DNA of 9,727 bases, from NCBI GenBank assembly GCA_964385195.1, contig CAYLOC010000130.1:1-9727 (forward strand), read 5' to 3'. The notes below the pieces were generated by a model. The model did not search any database. It saw nothing but the letters and a program-made list of their open reading frames with translations, and was not told the origin of the DNA. The DNA is from CAYLOC01 sp964385195 (GTDB lineage Bacteria; Actinomycetota; Actinomycetes; Propionibacteriales; Nocardioidaceae). Of this stretch, positions 1-5,661 are shown one piece after another. The number at the start of each line of letters is the position of its first letter. The first letter of the stretch is position 1. The position numbers and the translations under genes are program-made.

Positions 1-226
1 CGGTCTGGTACTCGATGTGCGAGATCGAGATCGTGATACCGCGCTGCTTCTCCTCCGGCGCGTTGTCGATCGCATCGAACGCCTCGGTGTTGGGGTTGGC
101 CTGCGGGTCACGGTCGTGCAGCACCTTCGAGATCGCCGCGGTCAGCGTCGTCTTCCCGTGGTCGATGTGGCCGATGGTGCCGATGTTTAGGTGCGGCTTC
201 GTCCGCTCGAACTTGGCCTTCGCCAC
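1..226 (-). CDS. tuf: Elongation factor Tu, N-terminal 75 residues (runs off window)
   Basis: EF-Tu is the GTPase that brings aminoacyl-tRNA to the ribosomal A site. The visible part starts MAKAKFERTKPHLNIG, followed by the P-loop GHIDHGKTTLTAA (G1 motif) and, near the edge, RGITISISHIEY, the switch I/G2 region with its conserved Thr. This is the classic EF-Tu N-terminus; the usual V of GHVDHGKT is I here. The start is GTG at 226-224, supported by a strong Shine-Dalgarno, AAGGAGGA, 7 nt upstream. It is the last gene of the str operon, 62 nt after the fusA stop. The remaining roughly 320 residues lie outside the window, so intactness cannot be judged. Confidence 0.97.
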   Translation of the reverse strand, partial: MAKAKFERTKPHLNIGTIGHIDHGKTTLTAAISKVLHDRDPQANPNTEAFDAIDNAPEEKQRGITISISHIEYQT

Positions 227-233
227 TTGGACT

Positions 234-241
234 TCCTCCTT
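234..241 (-). promoter_or_regulatory. Strong Shine-Dalgarno of tuf
   Basis: AAGGAGGA on the minus strand lies 7 nt before the GTG start of tuf. It is the best anti-16S match in the window, as expected for one of the most heavily translated bacterial proteins, and it fixes the GTG start. Confidence 0.85.
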
Positions 242-261
242 GCGTTATTCAGATCGTGCTC

Positions 262-285
262 AATGTACGCCGAGGCGAGTGTCAA
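262..285 (-). promoter_or_regulatory. Possible extra tuf promoter in the fusA-tuf gap
   Basis: The 62-nt fusA-tuf gap holds a perfect TTGACA at 285-280 and a TANNNT box (TACATT) at 267-262 on the minus strand. The 12-bp spacing is too short for a standard sigma-70-type promoter. TACATT could act alone, since many actinobacterial promoters have a weak or absent -35. Known context: some actinobacteria, Streptomyces among them, have a separate promoter for tuf between fusA and tuf. That makes the candidate worth recording, but it is weak. Confidence 0.25.
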
Positions 286-288
286 ACG

Positions 289-2391
289 CTACTCGCCGCG
301 AACCTTCTGGATGATCTCGTCGGCGACGTTCTTGGGAACCTCGGCGTACGAGTCGAATTGCATGGTGTACTGCGCGCGACCCTGGGTCTTGGACCTCAGG
401 TCACCAACGTACCCAAACATCTCCGAAAGGGGAACCAGGGCCTTGACCAGCTTGGCGCCCCCGGGGCCCTCCTCCATTGCCTGGACGTGACCCCGCCGGG
501 AGTTCAAGTCACCGATGACGTCACCCATGTTGTCCTCGGGTGTGGTCACCTCAACGGCCATCATCGGCTCCAGCAGGGTCGGGTTGGCCCGCGCCGCCGC
601 CTCCTTGAACACCATTCGTCCGGCCATCTTGAACGCCATCTCCGAGGAGTCGACCTCGTGGTAGGCGCCGTCTTGCAACGTCACCTTCAAGTCGACCATC
701 GGGTAGCCGGCGAGTACGCCGAACTCCATGGCCTCCTGGATGCCCTCGTCAACCGAGGGGATGAACTCCCGCGGGATGCGGCCACCGGTCACGGCGTTGA
801 CGAACTCATAGCCGCCGTCACCGCCACCCGTGGGCTCCATGTCGATGATGACGCGCGCGTACTGGCCGGACCCACCGGTCTGCTTCTTGTGGGTGTACTC
901 CACCTTCTGCACGGGCTTACGGATCGTCTCGCGGTAGGCCACCTGTGGCTTACCGACGTTGGCCTCGACCCGGAACTCCCGCTTCATCCGGTCCACCAGG
1001 ACGTCGAGGTGGAGCTCGCCCATGCCGCCGATGACGGTCTGTCCGGTCTCCTCGTCGGTCCGCACGGTGAACGTGGGGTCCTCCTCGGCGAGCCGCTGGA
1101 TCGCCATGCCCAGCTTCTCCTGGTCCGCCTTCGACTTCGGCTCGATCGCGACGTGGATCACCGGTGCCGGGAAGTTCATCGACTCCAGCACCACCGGGCT
1201 GTTGATCGCGCACAGCGTCTCGCCGGTCGTGGTGTCCTTCAGCCCTTGTACGGCGACAATGTGGCCGGCGCCCACCGACGCGATCTCCTCACGCTTGTTG
1301 GCGTGCATGCGGTAGATCTTGCCGATGCGCTCCTTGCGACCCTTGGTCGGGTTCAGCACCTGCGCGCCGGCCTCGAGTCGGCCGGAGTACACGCGGACAT
1401 AGGTGAGCTTGCCCAGGTGCTGGTCGGCCATGATCTTGAACGCGAGCGCCGCGAACGGGTCTTCCTCGCTGGGGTGCCGGGAGATGACCTCATCCTCGTC
1501 CCCTACCGCATGGCCCTGGATCGCCTGTACGTCGACCGGCGAGGGCAGGTAGCGAACCACGGCGTCGAGGAGGGGCTGGATGCCCTTGTTCTTGAACGCC
1601 GTACCGCACAGGACCGGTGTCACGGTGTTGGCGATGGTGGCACGCCGGATCGCGGCGTGCAACTGCTCCTCGGTGGGCTCCTGCCCTTCGAGGTACATCT
1701 CCATCATCTCGTCGTCGGACTCGGCGATCGTCTCCAGCAGCCGGTCGCGCCACTCCCGTGCCGCCTCGGTGTGGGTGGCGGGGATGTCCTCGACCTCGTA
1801 GTCCTCACCCTTTTGCGTCTCACCGCGCCAGGTGAGGGCGCGCATGCCGATGAGGTCGACCACGCCGATGAAGTCGGACTCGGTGCCGATGGGGATCTGG
1901 ATGGGAAGCGGTGTGGCTCCGAGGCGGTTCTCGATCATCTCGACGCAGCGGTGGAACTCAGCACCGGTGCGGTCCAGCTTGTTCACGAAACACATGCGCG
2001 GGACCTCGTACCGGTCCGCCTGCCGCCACACGGTCTCCGACTGCGGCTCCACACCGGCGACTCCGTCGAAGATCGCGATCGCGCCGTCGAGCACCCGCAG
2101 CGAACGCTCCACCTCGACGGTGAAGTCGACGTGACCCGGGGTGTCGAGGATGTTGATCGTGTGGTCCTTCCACGCACACGTGGTGGCCGCGGAGGTGATG
2201 GTGATCCCCCGCTCCTGCTCCTGTTCCATCCAGTCCATCTGCGACGCGCCCTCGTGGGTCTCGCCGATCTTGTAGGTGATACCGGTGTAGAACAAGACGC
2301 GCTCGGTGGTGGTGGTCTTCCCGGCATCGATGTGCGCCATGATGCCGATGTTGCGGACCTTGCTGAGGTCGGTGGTGATGTCGACTGCCAC
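289..2391 (-). CDS. fusA: Elongation factor G
   Basis: EF-G is the ribosomal translocase GTPase; it moves tRNAs and mRNA by one codon after peptide bond formation and also takes part in ribosome recycling. The protein is 700 aa, the normal length. GTPase motifs are in order: P-loop AHIDAGKTTTTE (residues 19-30), switch I RGITIT (61-66), DTPGH (83-87) and NKLD (137-140). The later EF-G domains are recognisable, including GGMGELHLDVL, the GSGQYARV stretch of domain IV, and RRGHVQAME of domain V near the C-terminus. Start is GTG (2391-2389) with AAAGGA 9 nt upstream; stop is TAG. It follows rpsG by 97 nt, a gap in which I see no clear promoter or terminator, and precedes tuf. It should be cotranscribed from the rpsL promoter. 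No sign of damage. Confidence 0.99.
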   Translation of the reverse strand: MAVDITTDLSKVRNIGIMAHIDAGKTTTTERVLFYTGITYKIGETHEGASQMDWMEQEQERGITITSAATTCAWKDHTINILDTPGHVDFTVEVERSLRVLDGAIAIFDGVAGVEPQSETVWRQADRYEVPRMCFVNKLDRTGAEFHRCVEMIENRLGATPLPIQIPIGTESDFIGVVDLIGMRALTWRGETQKGEDYEVEDIPATHTEAAREWRDRLLETIAESDDEMMEMYLEGQEPTEEQLHAAIRRATIANTVTPVLCGTAFKNKGIQPLLDAVVRYLPSPVDVQAIQGHAVGDEDEVISRHPSEEDPFAALAFKIMADQHLGKLTYVRVYSGRLEAGAQVLNPTKGRKERIGKIYRMHANKREEIASVGAGHIVAVQGLKDTTTGETLCAINSPVVLESMNFPAPVIHVAIEPKSKADQEKLGMAIQRLAEEDPTFTVRTDEETGQTVIGGMGELHLDVLVDRMKREFRVEANVGKPQVAYRETIRKPVQKVEYTHKKQTGGSGQYARVIIDMEPTGGGDGGYEFVNAVTGGRIPREFIPSVDEGIQEAMEFGVLAGYPMVDLKVTLQDGAYHEVDSSEMAFKMAGRMVFKEAAARANPTLLEPMMAVEVTTPEDNMGDVIGDLNSRRGHVQAMEEGPGGAKLVKALVPLSEMFGYVGDLRSKTQGRAQYTMQFDSYAEVPKNVADEIIQKVRGE

Positions 2392-2488
2392 GGTTGGCGT
2401 TCCTTTGAGTGTCGTCTGAGTTCGTCGGGTGGGGTTTCGGGAGGGGCCGGGCGTCGGTGCCTACCGAAGCGGTCCCCGTCCTGGCCCG

Positions 2489-2959
2489 TTACCAGCGGTA
2501 GTGGGCGAAGGCCTTGTTGGACTCGGCCATCTTGTGCGTATCCTCGCGGCGCTTCACGGCGGCTCCGAGACCGTTCGAGGCGTCCAGGAGCTCGTTCATC
2601 AGGCGGGCGGCCATGGACTTCTCCCGGCGCACCTGCGAGTACTGCACCAGCCACCGCAGCGCCAATGTCGTGGACCGTGTCGGCCGCACCTCGACGGGCA
2701 CCTGGTACGTCGCGCCGCCCACACGGCGGCTCTTCACCTCGATGGCCGGACGGACGTTGTCCAGCGCGCGCTTGAGCGTGACCACGGGGTCGGTGCCGGT
2801 CTTCTCCCGGCAGCCCTCCAGCGCGCCGTGCACGATGCGCTCTGCCACCTGCTTCTTCCCGTCCACCAGCACCTTGTTGACCAACTGGGTCACCAGCGGG
2901 CTGCCGTAGACAGGGTCGTTCTCGATCGGTCGCTTCGGAGCCGGTCCCTTGCGTGGCAT
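2489..2959 (-). CDS. rpsG: 30S ribosomal protein S7
   Basis: S7 nucleates assembly of the 30S head by binding the 3' major domain of 16S rRNA and lines the E site next to the mRNA exit. The 156-aa protein has the standard N-terminus MPRKGPAPKRPIENDPVYGS, the central KSRRVGGATYQVPVEVRP hairpin region and the conserved C-terminal KRREDTHKMAESNKAFAHYRW region, so it is full length. The ATG overlaps the rpsL stop by one base (TGATG), and a good Shine-Dalgarno (AAGGAG, 2973-2968) sits 8 nt upstream inside the end of rpsL. Translation is therefore probably coupled to rpsL. In enterobacteria S7 autoregulates the str operon through the rpsL-rpsG gap; with no gap here, that exact mechanism is not available. 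Confidence 0.99.
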   Translation of the reverse strand: MPRKGPAPKRPIENDPVYGSPLVTQLVNKVLVDGKKQVAERIVHGALEGCREKTGTDPVVTLKRALDNVRPAIEVKSRRVGGATYQVPVEVRPTRSTTLALRWLVQYSQVRREKSMAARLMNELLDASNGLGAAVKRREDTHKMAESNKAFAHYRW

Positions 2960-3333
2960 CAGCTCTTCTCCTTCTTCGCGCCGTACCGGCTCCGCGCCTG
3001 CTTGCGACCCTTGACGCCCTGGGTGTCGAGAGACCCGCGGATGATGCGGTACCGCACACCCGGCAGGTCCTTCACCCGTCCCCCGCGGACGAGCACGATG
3101 GAGTGCTCCTGCAGGTTGTGCCCGACACCGGGGATGTAGGCGGTGACTTCGATGCCGGTGGTGAGGCGGACGCGCGCCACTTTACGCAGGGCCGAGTTCG
3201 GCTTCTTCGGCGTTGTCGTGTACACGCGCGTGCAGACGCCCCGCCGCTGCGGGGAACCCTTCAGGGCCGGTGTCTTGTTCTTCGACACCTTGTCCCGCCG
3301 GCCCTTGCGAACCAGCTGCTGGATGGTGGGCAC
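2959..3333 (-). CDS. rpsL: 30S ribosomal protein S12
   Basis: S12 sits at the decoding centre and controls tRNA selection accuracy; it is the classic streptomycin-resistance protein. The product is 124 aa with MPTIQQLVRKGRR at the N-terminus, the TPKKPNSALRKVARVRL loop and the GGRVKDLPGVRY loop. Both streptomycin-relevant residues are wild type (Lys43 and Lys88, mycobacterial numbering), so this allele predicts sensitivity at this locus. Asp89, the residue that is beta-methylthiolated in other bacteria, is present. Start is GTG (3333-3331), the exact family N-terminus; a longer in-frame opening upstream is leader sequence. The Shine-Dalgarno is mediocre (AAGGA, 14 nt upstream, or GAGAA closer in). 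It is the first gene of the str operon and overlaps rpsG by one base. Confidence 0.99.
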   Translation of the reverse strand: MPTIQQLVRKGRRDKVSKNKTPALKGSPQRRGVCTRVYTTTPKKPNSALRKVARVRLTTGIEVTAYIPGVGHNLQEHSIVLVRGGRVKDLPGVRYRIIRGSLDTQGVKGRKQARSRYGAKKEKS

Positions 3334-3427
3334 CGAGTCGTTCTCTTTCCTTAGGTCGGTTGTACGGCGTTGCGTTGCGGAGTCGTCCACGTCGACCCCC
3401 GCGCTCGGGAGTGTCGCCCGGGTCACG

Positions 3428-3441
3428 CGGGCCGAGGCCCG
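3428..3441 (-). other. GC hairpin in the rpsL leader
   Basis: The minus strand reads CGGGCC-TC-GGCCCG, a perfect 6-bp inverted repeat with a 2-nt centre. In RNA it would more likely be a 5-bp stem with a CUCG tetraloop. It is not followed by a U-run, so it is not a typical intrinsic terminator; it could be a structural or pausing element in the leader. Confidence 0.45.
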
Positions 3442-3539
3442 TCCTACGATGGCCCGGCGTGGACCTCGCGACCGGCGGGTAGGCTCATGACCACACAGCG
3501 ACGTGCTGCCATGCGACGTACCCGGGGGCACACGAGAAG

Positions 3540-3557
3540 GCCTGGAGCAGCCCAGGC
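3540..3557 (-). other. Hairpin at the 5' end of the str mRNA
   Basis: The minus strand reads GCCTGG-GCTGCT-CCAGGC, a perfect 6-bp stem with a 6-nt loop. It lies within the first 5 to 22 nt of the predicted transcript. A stem at the extreme 5' end often protects an mRNA from 5'-dependent decay; whether it does so here is inference. Confidence 0.5.
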
Positions 3558-3567
3558 ACGAGGATTA

Positions 3568-3596
3568 AGACTACCGGCTGACCGACCGAGGGTCAA
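3568..3596 (-). promoter_or_regulatory. Main str operon promoter (rpsL-rpsG-fusA-tuf)
   Basis: On the minus strand there is TTGACC (3596-3591), a spacer of exactly 17 bp, then TAGTCT (3573-3568), which fits the actinobacterial housekeeping consensus TTGACN-N17-TANNNT. It lies 18 nt after the stop codon of the upstream hypothetical gene, so it is well placed to drive the ribosomal genes independently. It is the best promoter in the window. Confidence 0.75.
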
Positions 3597-3613
3597 AATC
3601 GCGGCGACGCTGG

Positions 3614-4138
3614 TCAGCGCGGGCCCGCGCCGCGTACCTCCTGCACCCGTTCCATGGCCTCGCGCAGCTCCGCGAGCCAGTCGCTCTCGTGCTCACCGAC
3701 CAGCCGGACGCACCAGGCGAGGGCGTGGGAGCGGGAGCGGGCGACACCGGCCTCGACCAGGGTGTCCAGCACCTGGCGCTCGGGCTGGCGTAGCCGCGTC
3801 ATCGTGGGGACGGCGAGGTGGGTGAACAAGGCGTCGTGCTCCCCGCTGGCGGCCCCCCAGGCCACCTTGCGACCGAACCGGCGCTCGGCCTCTTGTGCGA
3901 TCGCGATGCGGGTCTCGCGGGTGTCCTCGCGCCAGCCGGAGATGCGGCCGGCGGCGGCCTCTTCTTGTTCCGTCGCACTCGCGTCCTCGCCGAGGGTGAC
4001 CGGGTCGAGGTGCACGCGGACGGTGATCTCCTCGCGGTCGACGGTGATGTCGGGGGTACGGGCGGTCCAGTCCGACGGCAGTCGGCCGGTGAACCAGGCG
4101 ACGATGTCGGCACTCGTCTCGTGATTACGTGTATTCAT
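3614..4138 (-). CDS. Hypothetical protein with a ribbon-helix-helix-like C-terminal region
   Basis: I do not recognise a named function. The 174-aa soluble protein has no signal peptide or membrane segment. Residues 31-44 (ITVDREEITVRVHL) look like a beta hairpin and residues 52-90 form a charged, probably helical stretch ending in RFGRKVAWG. Residues 105-160 fit a beta strand (FTHLAVPTMTRL), a helix (RQPERQVLDTLVEAG), a turn with ARSRS and a second helix (HALAWCVRLV), which resembles the ribbon-helix-helix DNA-binding pattern. I chose ATG 4138-4136, with a -10 box 7 nt upstream (leaderless). An in-frame GTG at 4174 would add 12 residues but has no support. The gene lies between an amidase and the str promoter. 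A DNA-binding role, possibly autoregulatory, is a guess from shape only. Confidence 0.8.
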   Translation of the reverse strand: MNTRNHETSADIVAWFTGRLPSDWTARTPDITVDREEITVRVHLDPVTLGEDASATEQEEAAAGRISGWREDTRETRIAIAQEAERRFGRKVAWGAASGEHDALFTHLAVPTMTRLRQPERQVLDTLVEAGVARSRSHALAWCVRLVGEHESDWLAELREAMERVQEVRGAGPR

Positions 4139-4152
4139 GTAATTCAGATTAC
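4123..4152 (-). promoter_or_regulatory. AT-rich promoter/operator element at the start of the RHH-like gene
   Basis: The minus strand carries TAATCT (4151-4146), then 7 nt, then the ATG, so transcription would start at or next to the A of the ATG. No convincing -35 box is seen. The -10 box is embedded in a perfect inverted repeat, GTAAT-TCAG-ATTAC on the plus strand (4139-4152). A further GATTAC half-site lies at 4123-4128 inside the first codons. The block is markedly AT-rich against its GC-rich surroundings. A protein bound here would cover both the -10 box and the start codon. Confidence 0.5.
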
Positions 4153-4170
4153 AGCAGCGTTCAAGTGACG

Positions 4171-4188
4171 GCACTGTTCAAGCAGTGC
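4171..4188 (-). other. Hairpin between the amidase and the RHH-like gene
   Basis: GCACTG-CTTGAA-CAGTGC on the minus strand is a perfect 6-bp stem with a 6-nt loop, starting 4 nt after the amidase stop. It could be a weak terminator for the amidase transcript, although no U-run follows. It could also be an operator, since it overlaps a direct repeat GTTCAAG (4159-4165 and 4176-4182 on the plus strand, 17 bp apart). Confidence 0.45.
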
Positions 4189-4192
4189 AGGA

Positions 4193-5626
4193 TCAGGACG
4201 CTGTCCAGCACCGCGGATGCCGGTCCCGCCACGGCGCGGCTGCCTCCACCTGCGCCGAGAGCGCGAACAGCCGGTGGTCCTCGGCCGGGCGTCCGGCCAG
4301 CATCACCCCCACCGGGAGTCCCGCGGAGGTCAGGTGCAGCGGCAGCGACACCGCCGGCATGCCGGTGACGTTCCAGGCCGAGGTGTAGGGCGTGAACCGC
4401 TTCTGGTTCTCGAAGTCCTGCGCGGGGTCGGCGTCGTCGCGGATGGCACCGAGCGGCAGCGGCGGCTGGGCCAGCGTCGGGGTCAGTACGGCGTCGTAGG
4501 CAGCCAGCCCCTGCAGCGCTTGAGCGGCGAAACGTCGGAGCTCGGCCAGTGCGGCTCCGAACCCGGGGGCGGAGATGGCCGTGCCCCGTTCGCGCAGCCA
4601 CCGGGTCAGCGGCCGGAGCTGCCCCGCGTCCTGTGCCGGCACGGGGGTCAACGCGGTGAGGACGGCCCAGCAGGTCTCGAACGTGCCGACTGCCTCCGCC
4701 GGGAGCGGTGCGGGCACCTCCGTGACCCGGTGGCCGAGCCCCTCCAGGAGGCTGGTTGCGTCCTCATAGGCCTGCAGGCAGGCAGGATCCACGTCGGTCT
4801 CGGCGACCATCGGAGTGGTAAACCGCGCGATCTGCAACCGCCCGGGGTCGCGATCGCACCAGTCGAGGTAGGTGTCGCCTGGGGCCAGCGGAGTCGCCCA
4901 GAAGGGGTCGCCGACCGCTGGCCCGGCGATCGCGTCCAGCAGTGCCGCGGCGTCGTGGACGGTACGGGCCAGCGGACCGGCCGTGGCCAGCCCGATGGGG
5001 TCGCCGTACATCGGGGCACCGCTGACCACACCGCGACTCGGCTTGAACCCGAACAGGCCGCAACAGCTGGCGGGGATCCGGATCGACCCGCCACCGTCGG
5101 AGCCTTGGGCGGCCGGCACCAGGCCCGCCGCGACCGCCGCGGCGGCTCCGCCGCTGGAGCCGCCGGCCATGCGGGTGCTGTCCCACGGGGTGCGGGCGGG
5201 AGGGGCCACGTCGGGTTCGGTGTAACACGGGGAGCCGAACTCCGGGGTGTTGGTCTTGCCGAGGCTGATCAGCCCGGCCCGTTCCAGCCGGGCGACGACC
5301 TCGTCGGACGTCTCGGGCACGAAGTCGGCCATCACCGCCGAGCCGAACGTGGTCCGCACCCCGGCGGTGAGGTTGAGGTCCTTCACTGCGGTCGGTACCC
5401 CGTGCAGGCTGGGCAGGTCGGCGGGGTCGCTGGTGCGGAGTTGCTCCTCGGCACGCTTCGCCAGCGCCTCGGCCCGCTCGGGAGTGACGGTGATGAACGC
5501 CCCGAACACATCCCCCCACCGCTCGATCCGTTGGAGATAGTGCCGGACGAGCTCGGTCGGCGAGACGTCCCGTCGGCGTACGGCGGCGGCTTGCTCCAGC
5601 AGTGTCAGGTCATGGAGGGCGGTCAT
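4193..5626 (-). CDS. Amidase-signature family hydrolase
   Basis: The 477-aa protein belongs to the amidase signature family, which hydrolyses or transfers amide groups using a Ser-cisSer-Lys triad. The triad is visible: Lys82 (in VKDLN), Ser157 (in GGSSGG) and Ser181 (in GGGSIRIPAS), with the same 75- and 24-residue spacings as in GatA. The signature is intact, with GGGS in place of the common TGGS. The C-terminal substrate region (LTPTLAQPPLP, NVTGMPAVSLPL) is normal for the family. It looks like a stand-alone amidase, not GatA: no gatB or gatC is nearby and the specific GatA C-terminus is not recognisable. Substrate cannot be predicted. Start is ATG 5626, the earliest in frame, with a TANNNT box 6 nt upstream and no Shine-Dalgarno. 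It lies 30 nt after the acyltransferase stop, so it may be cotranscribed with that gene or have its own promoter. Confidence 0.93.
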   Translation of the reverse strand: MTALHDLTLLEQAAAVRRRDVSPTELVRHYLQRIERWGDVFGAFITVTPERAEALAKRAEEQLRTSDPADLPSLHGVPTAVKDLNLTAGVRTTFGSAVMADFVPETSDEVVARLERAGLISLGKTNTPEFGSPCYTEPDVAPPARTPWDSTRMAGGSSGGAAAAVAAGLVPAAQGSDGGGSIRIPASCCGLFGFKPSRGVVSGAPMYGDPIGLATAGPLARTVHDAAALLDAIAGPAVGDPFWATPLAPGDTYLDWCDRDPGRLQIARFTTPMVAETDVDPACLQAYEDATSLLEGLGHRVTEVPAPLPAEAVGTFETCWAVLTALTPVPAQDAGQLRPLTRWLRERGTAISAPGFGAALAELRRFAAQALQGLAAYDAVLTPTLAQPPLPLGAIRDDADPAQDFENQKRFTPYTSAWNVTGMPAVSLPLHLTSAGLPVGVMLAGRPAEDHRLFALSAQVEAAAPWRDRHPRCWTAS

Positions 5627-5632
5627 GCCCGA

Positions 5633-5661
5633 ACGGTATCGCCGGGGGCGCCGGCGTCACC
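5633..5661 (-). promoter_or_regulatory. Possible leaderless promoter of the amidase gene
   Basis: On the minus strand TACCGT (5638-5633) ends 6 nt before the ATG. A weak -35-like GGTGAC (5661-5656) lies 17 bp upstream and overlaps the acyltransferase stop. Transcription would start at the initiating ATG. The lack of any Shine-Dalgarno before this ATG agrees with this. Confidence 0.4.

Larger units (their letters stand above)
3334..3561 (-). promoter_or_regulatory. Long 5' leader of the str operon mRNA
   Basis: If transcription starts about 7 nt after the -10 box, near 3561, the str transcript has a leader of about 228 nt before rpsL. It holds two clear hairpins (3540-3557 and 3428-3441). It also has a possible long-range 7-bp pairing between the segments at 3458-3464 and 3385-3391. 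I see no U-tract terminator and no known riboswitch consensus. A leader this long in front of a ribosomal operon could carry attenuation or autoregulation, but that is inference. Confidence 0.45.

Noticed and set aside
256..2775. An 839-codon open frame on the plus strand, antisense to fusA and part of rpsG
   Set aside because: It is rich in Arg, Gly, Val, Leu and His with no recognisable domain. Long antisense openings are expected opposite GC-rich genes with biased third positions, and the opposite strand encodes unmistakable EF-G and S7.
3444..3512. A 22-codon ORF (MAARRCVV...) in the rpsL leader as a leader peptide
   Set aside because: No Shine-Dalgarno, no run of regulatory codons and no terminator/antiterminator pair after it; a short chance frame is as likely.
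3334..3531. N-terminal extension of rpsL by 66 in-frame codons
   Set aside because: S12 begins exactly MPTIQQL in all relatives I know of. The upstream frame overlaps the predicted leader and hairpins and has no family similarity.
3614..4138. The RHH-like gene as the antitoxin of a toxin-antitoxin pair
   Set aside because: It is much longer than usual RHH antitoxins, and neither neighbour (amidase upstream, rpsL downstream) is a toxin or overlaps it in the usual way.
4139..4174. Upstream GTG start (4174) for the RHH-like gene
   Set aside because: The extra 12 residues would be encoded by the palindromic, AT-rich promoter block, and the ATG at 4138 has a well-placed -10 box.
4193..5626. The amidase as GatA of the tRNA-dependent amidotransferase
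   Set aside because: The shared signature and triad are family-wide. There is no gatC or gatB nearby, and the C-terminal half does not show the GatA pattern.
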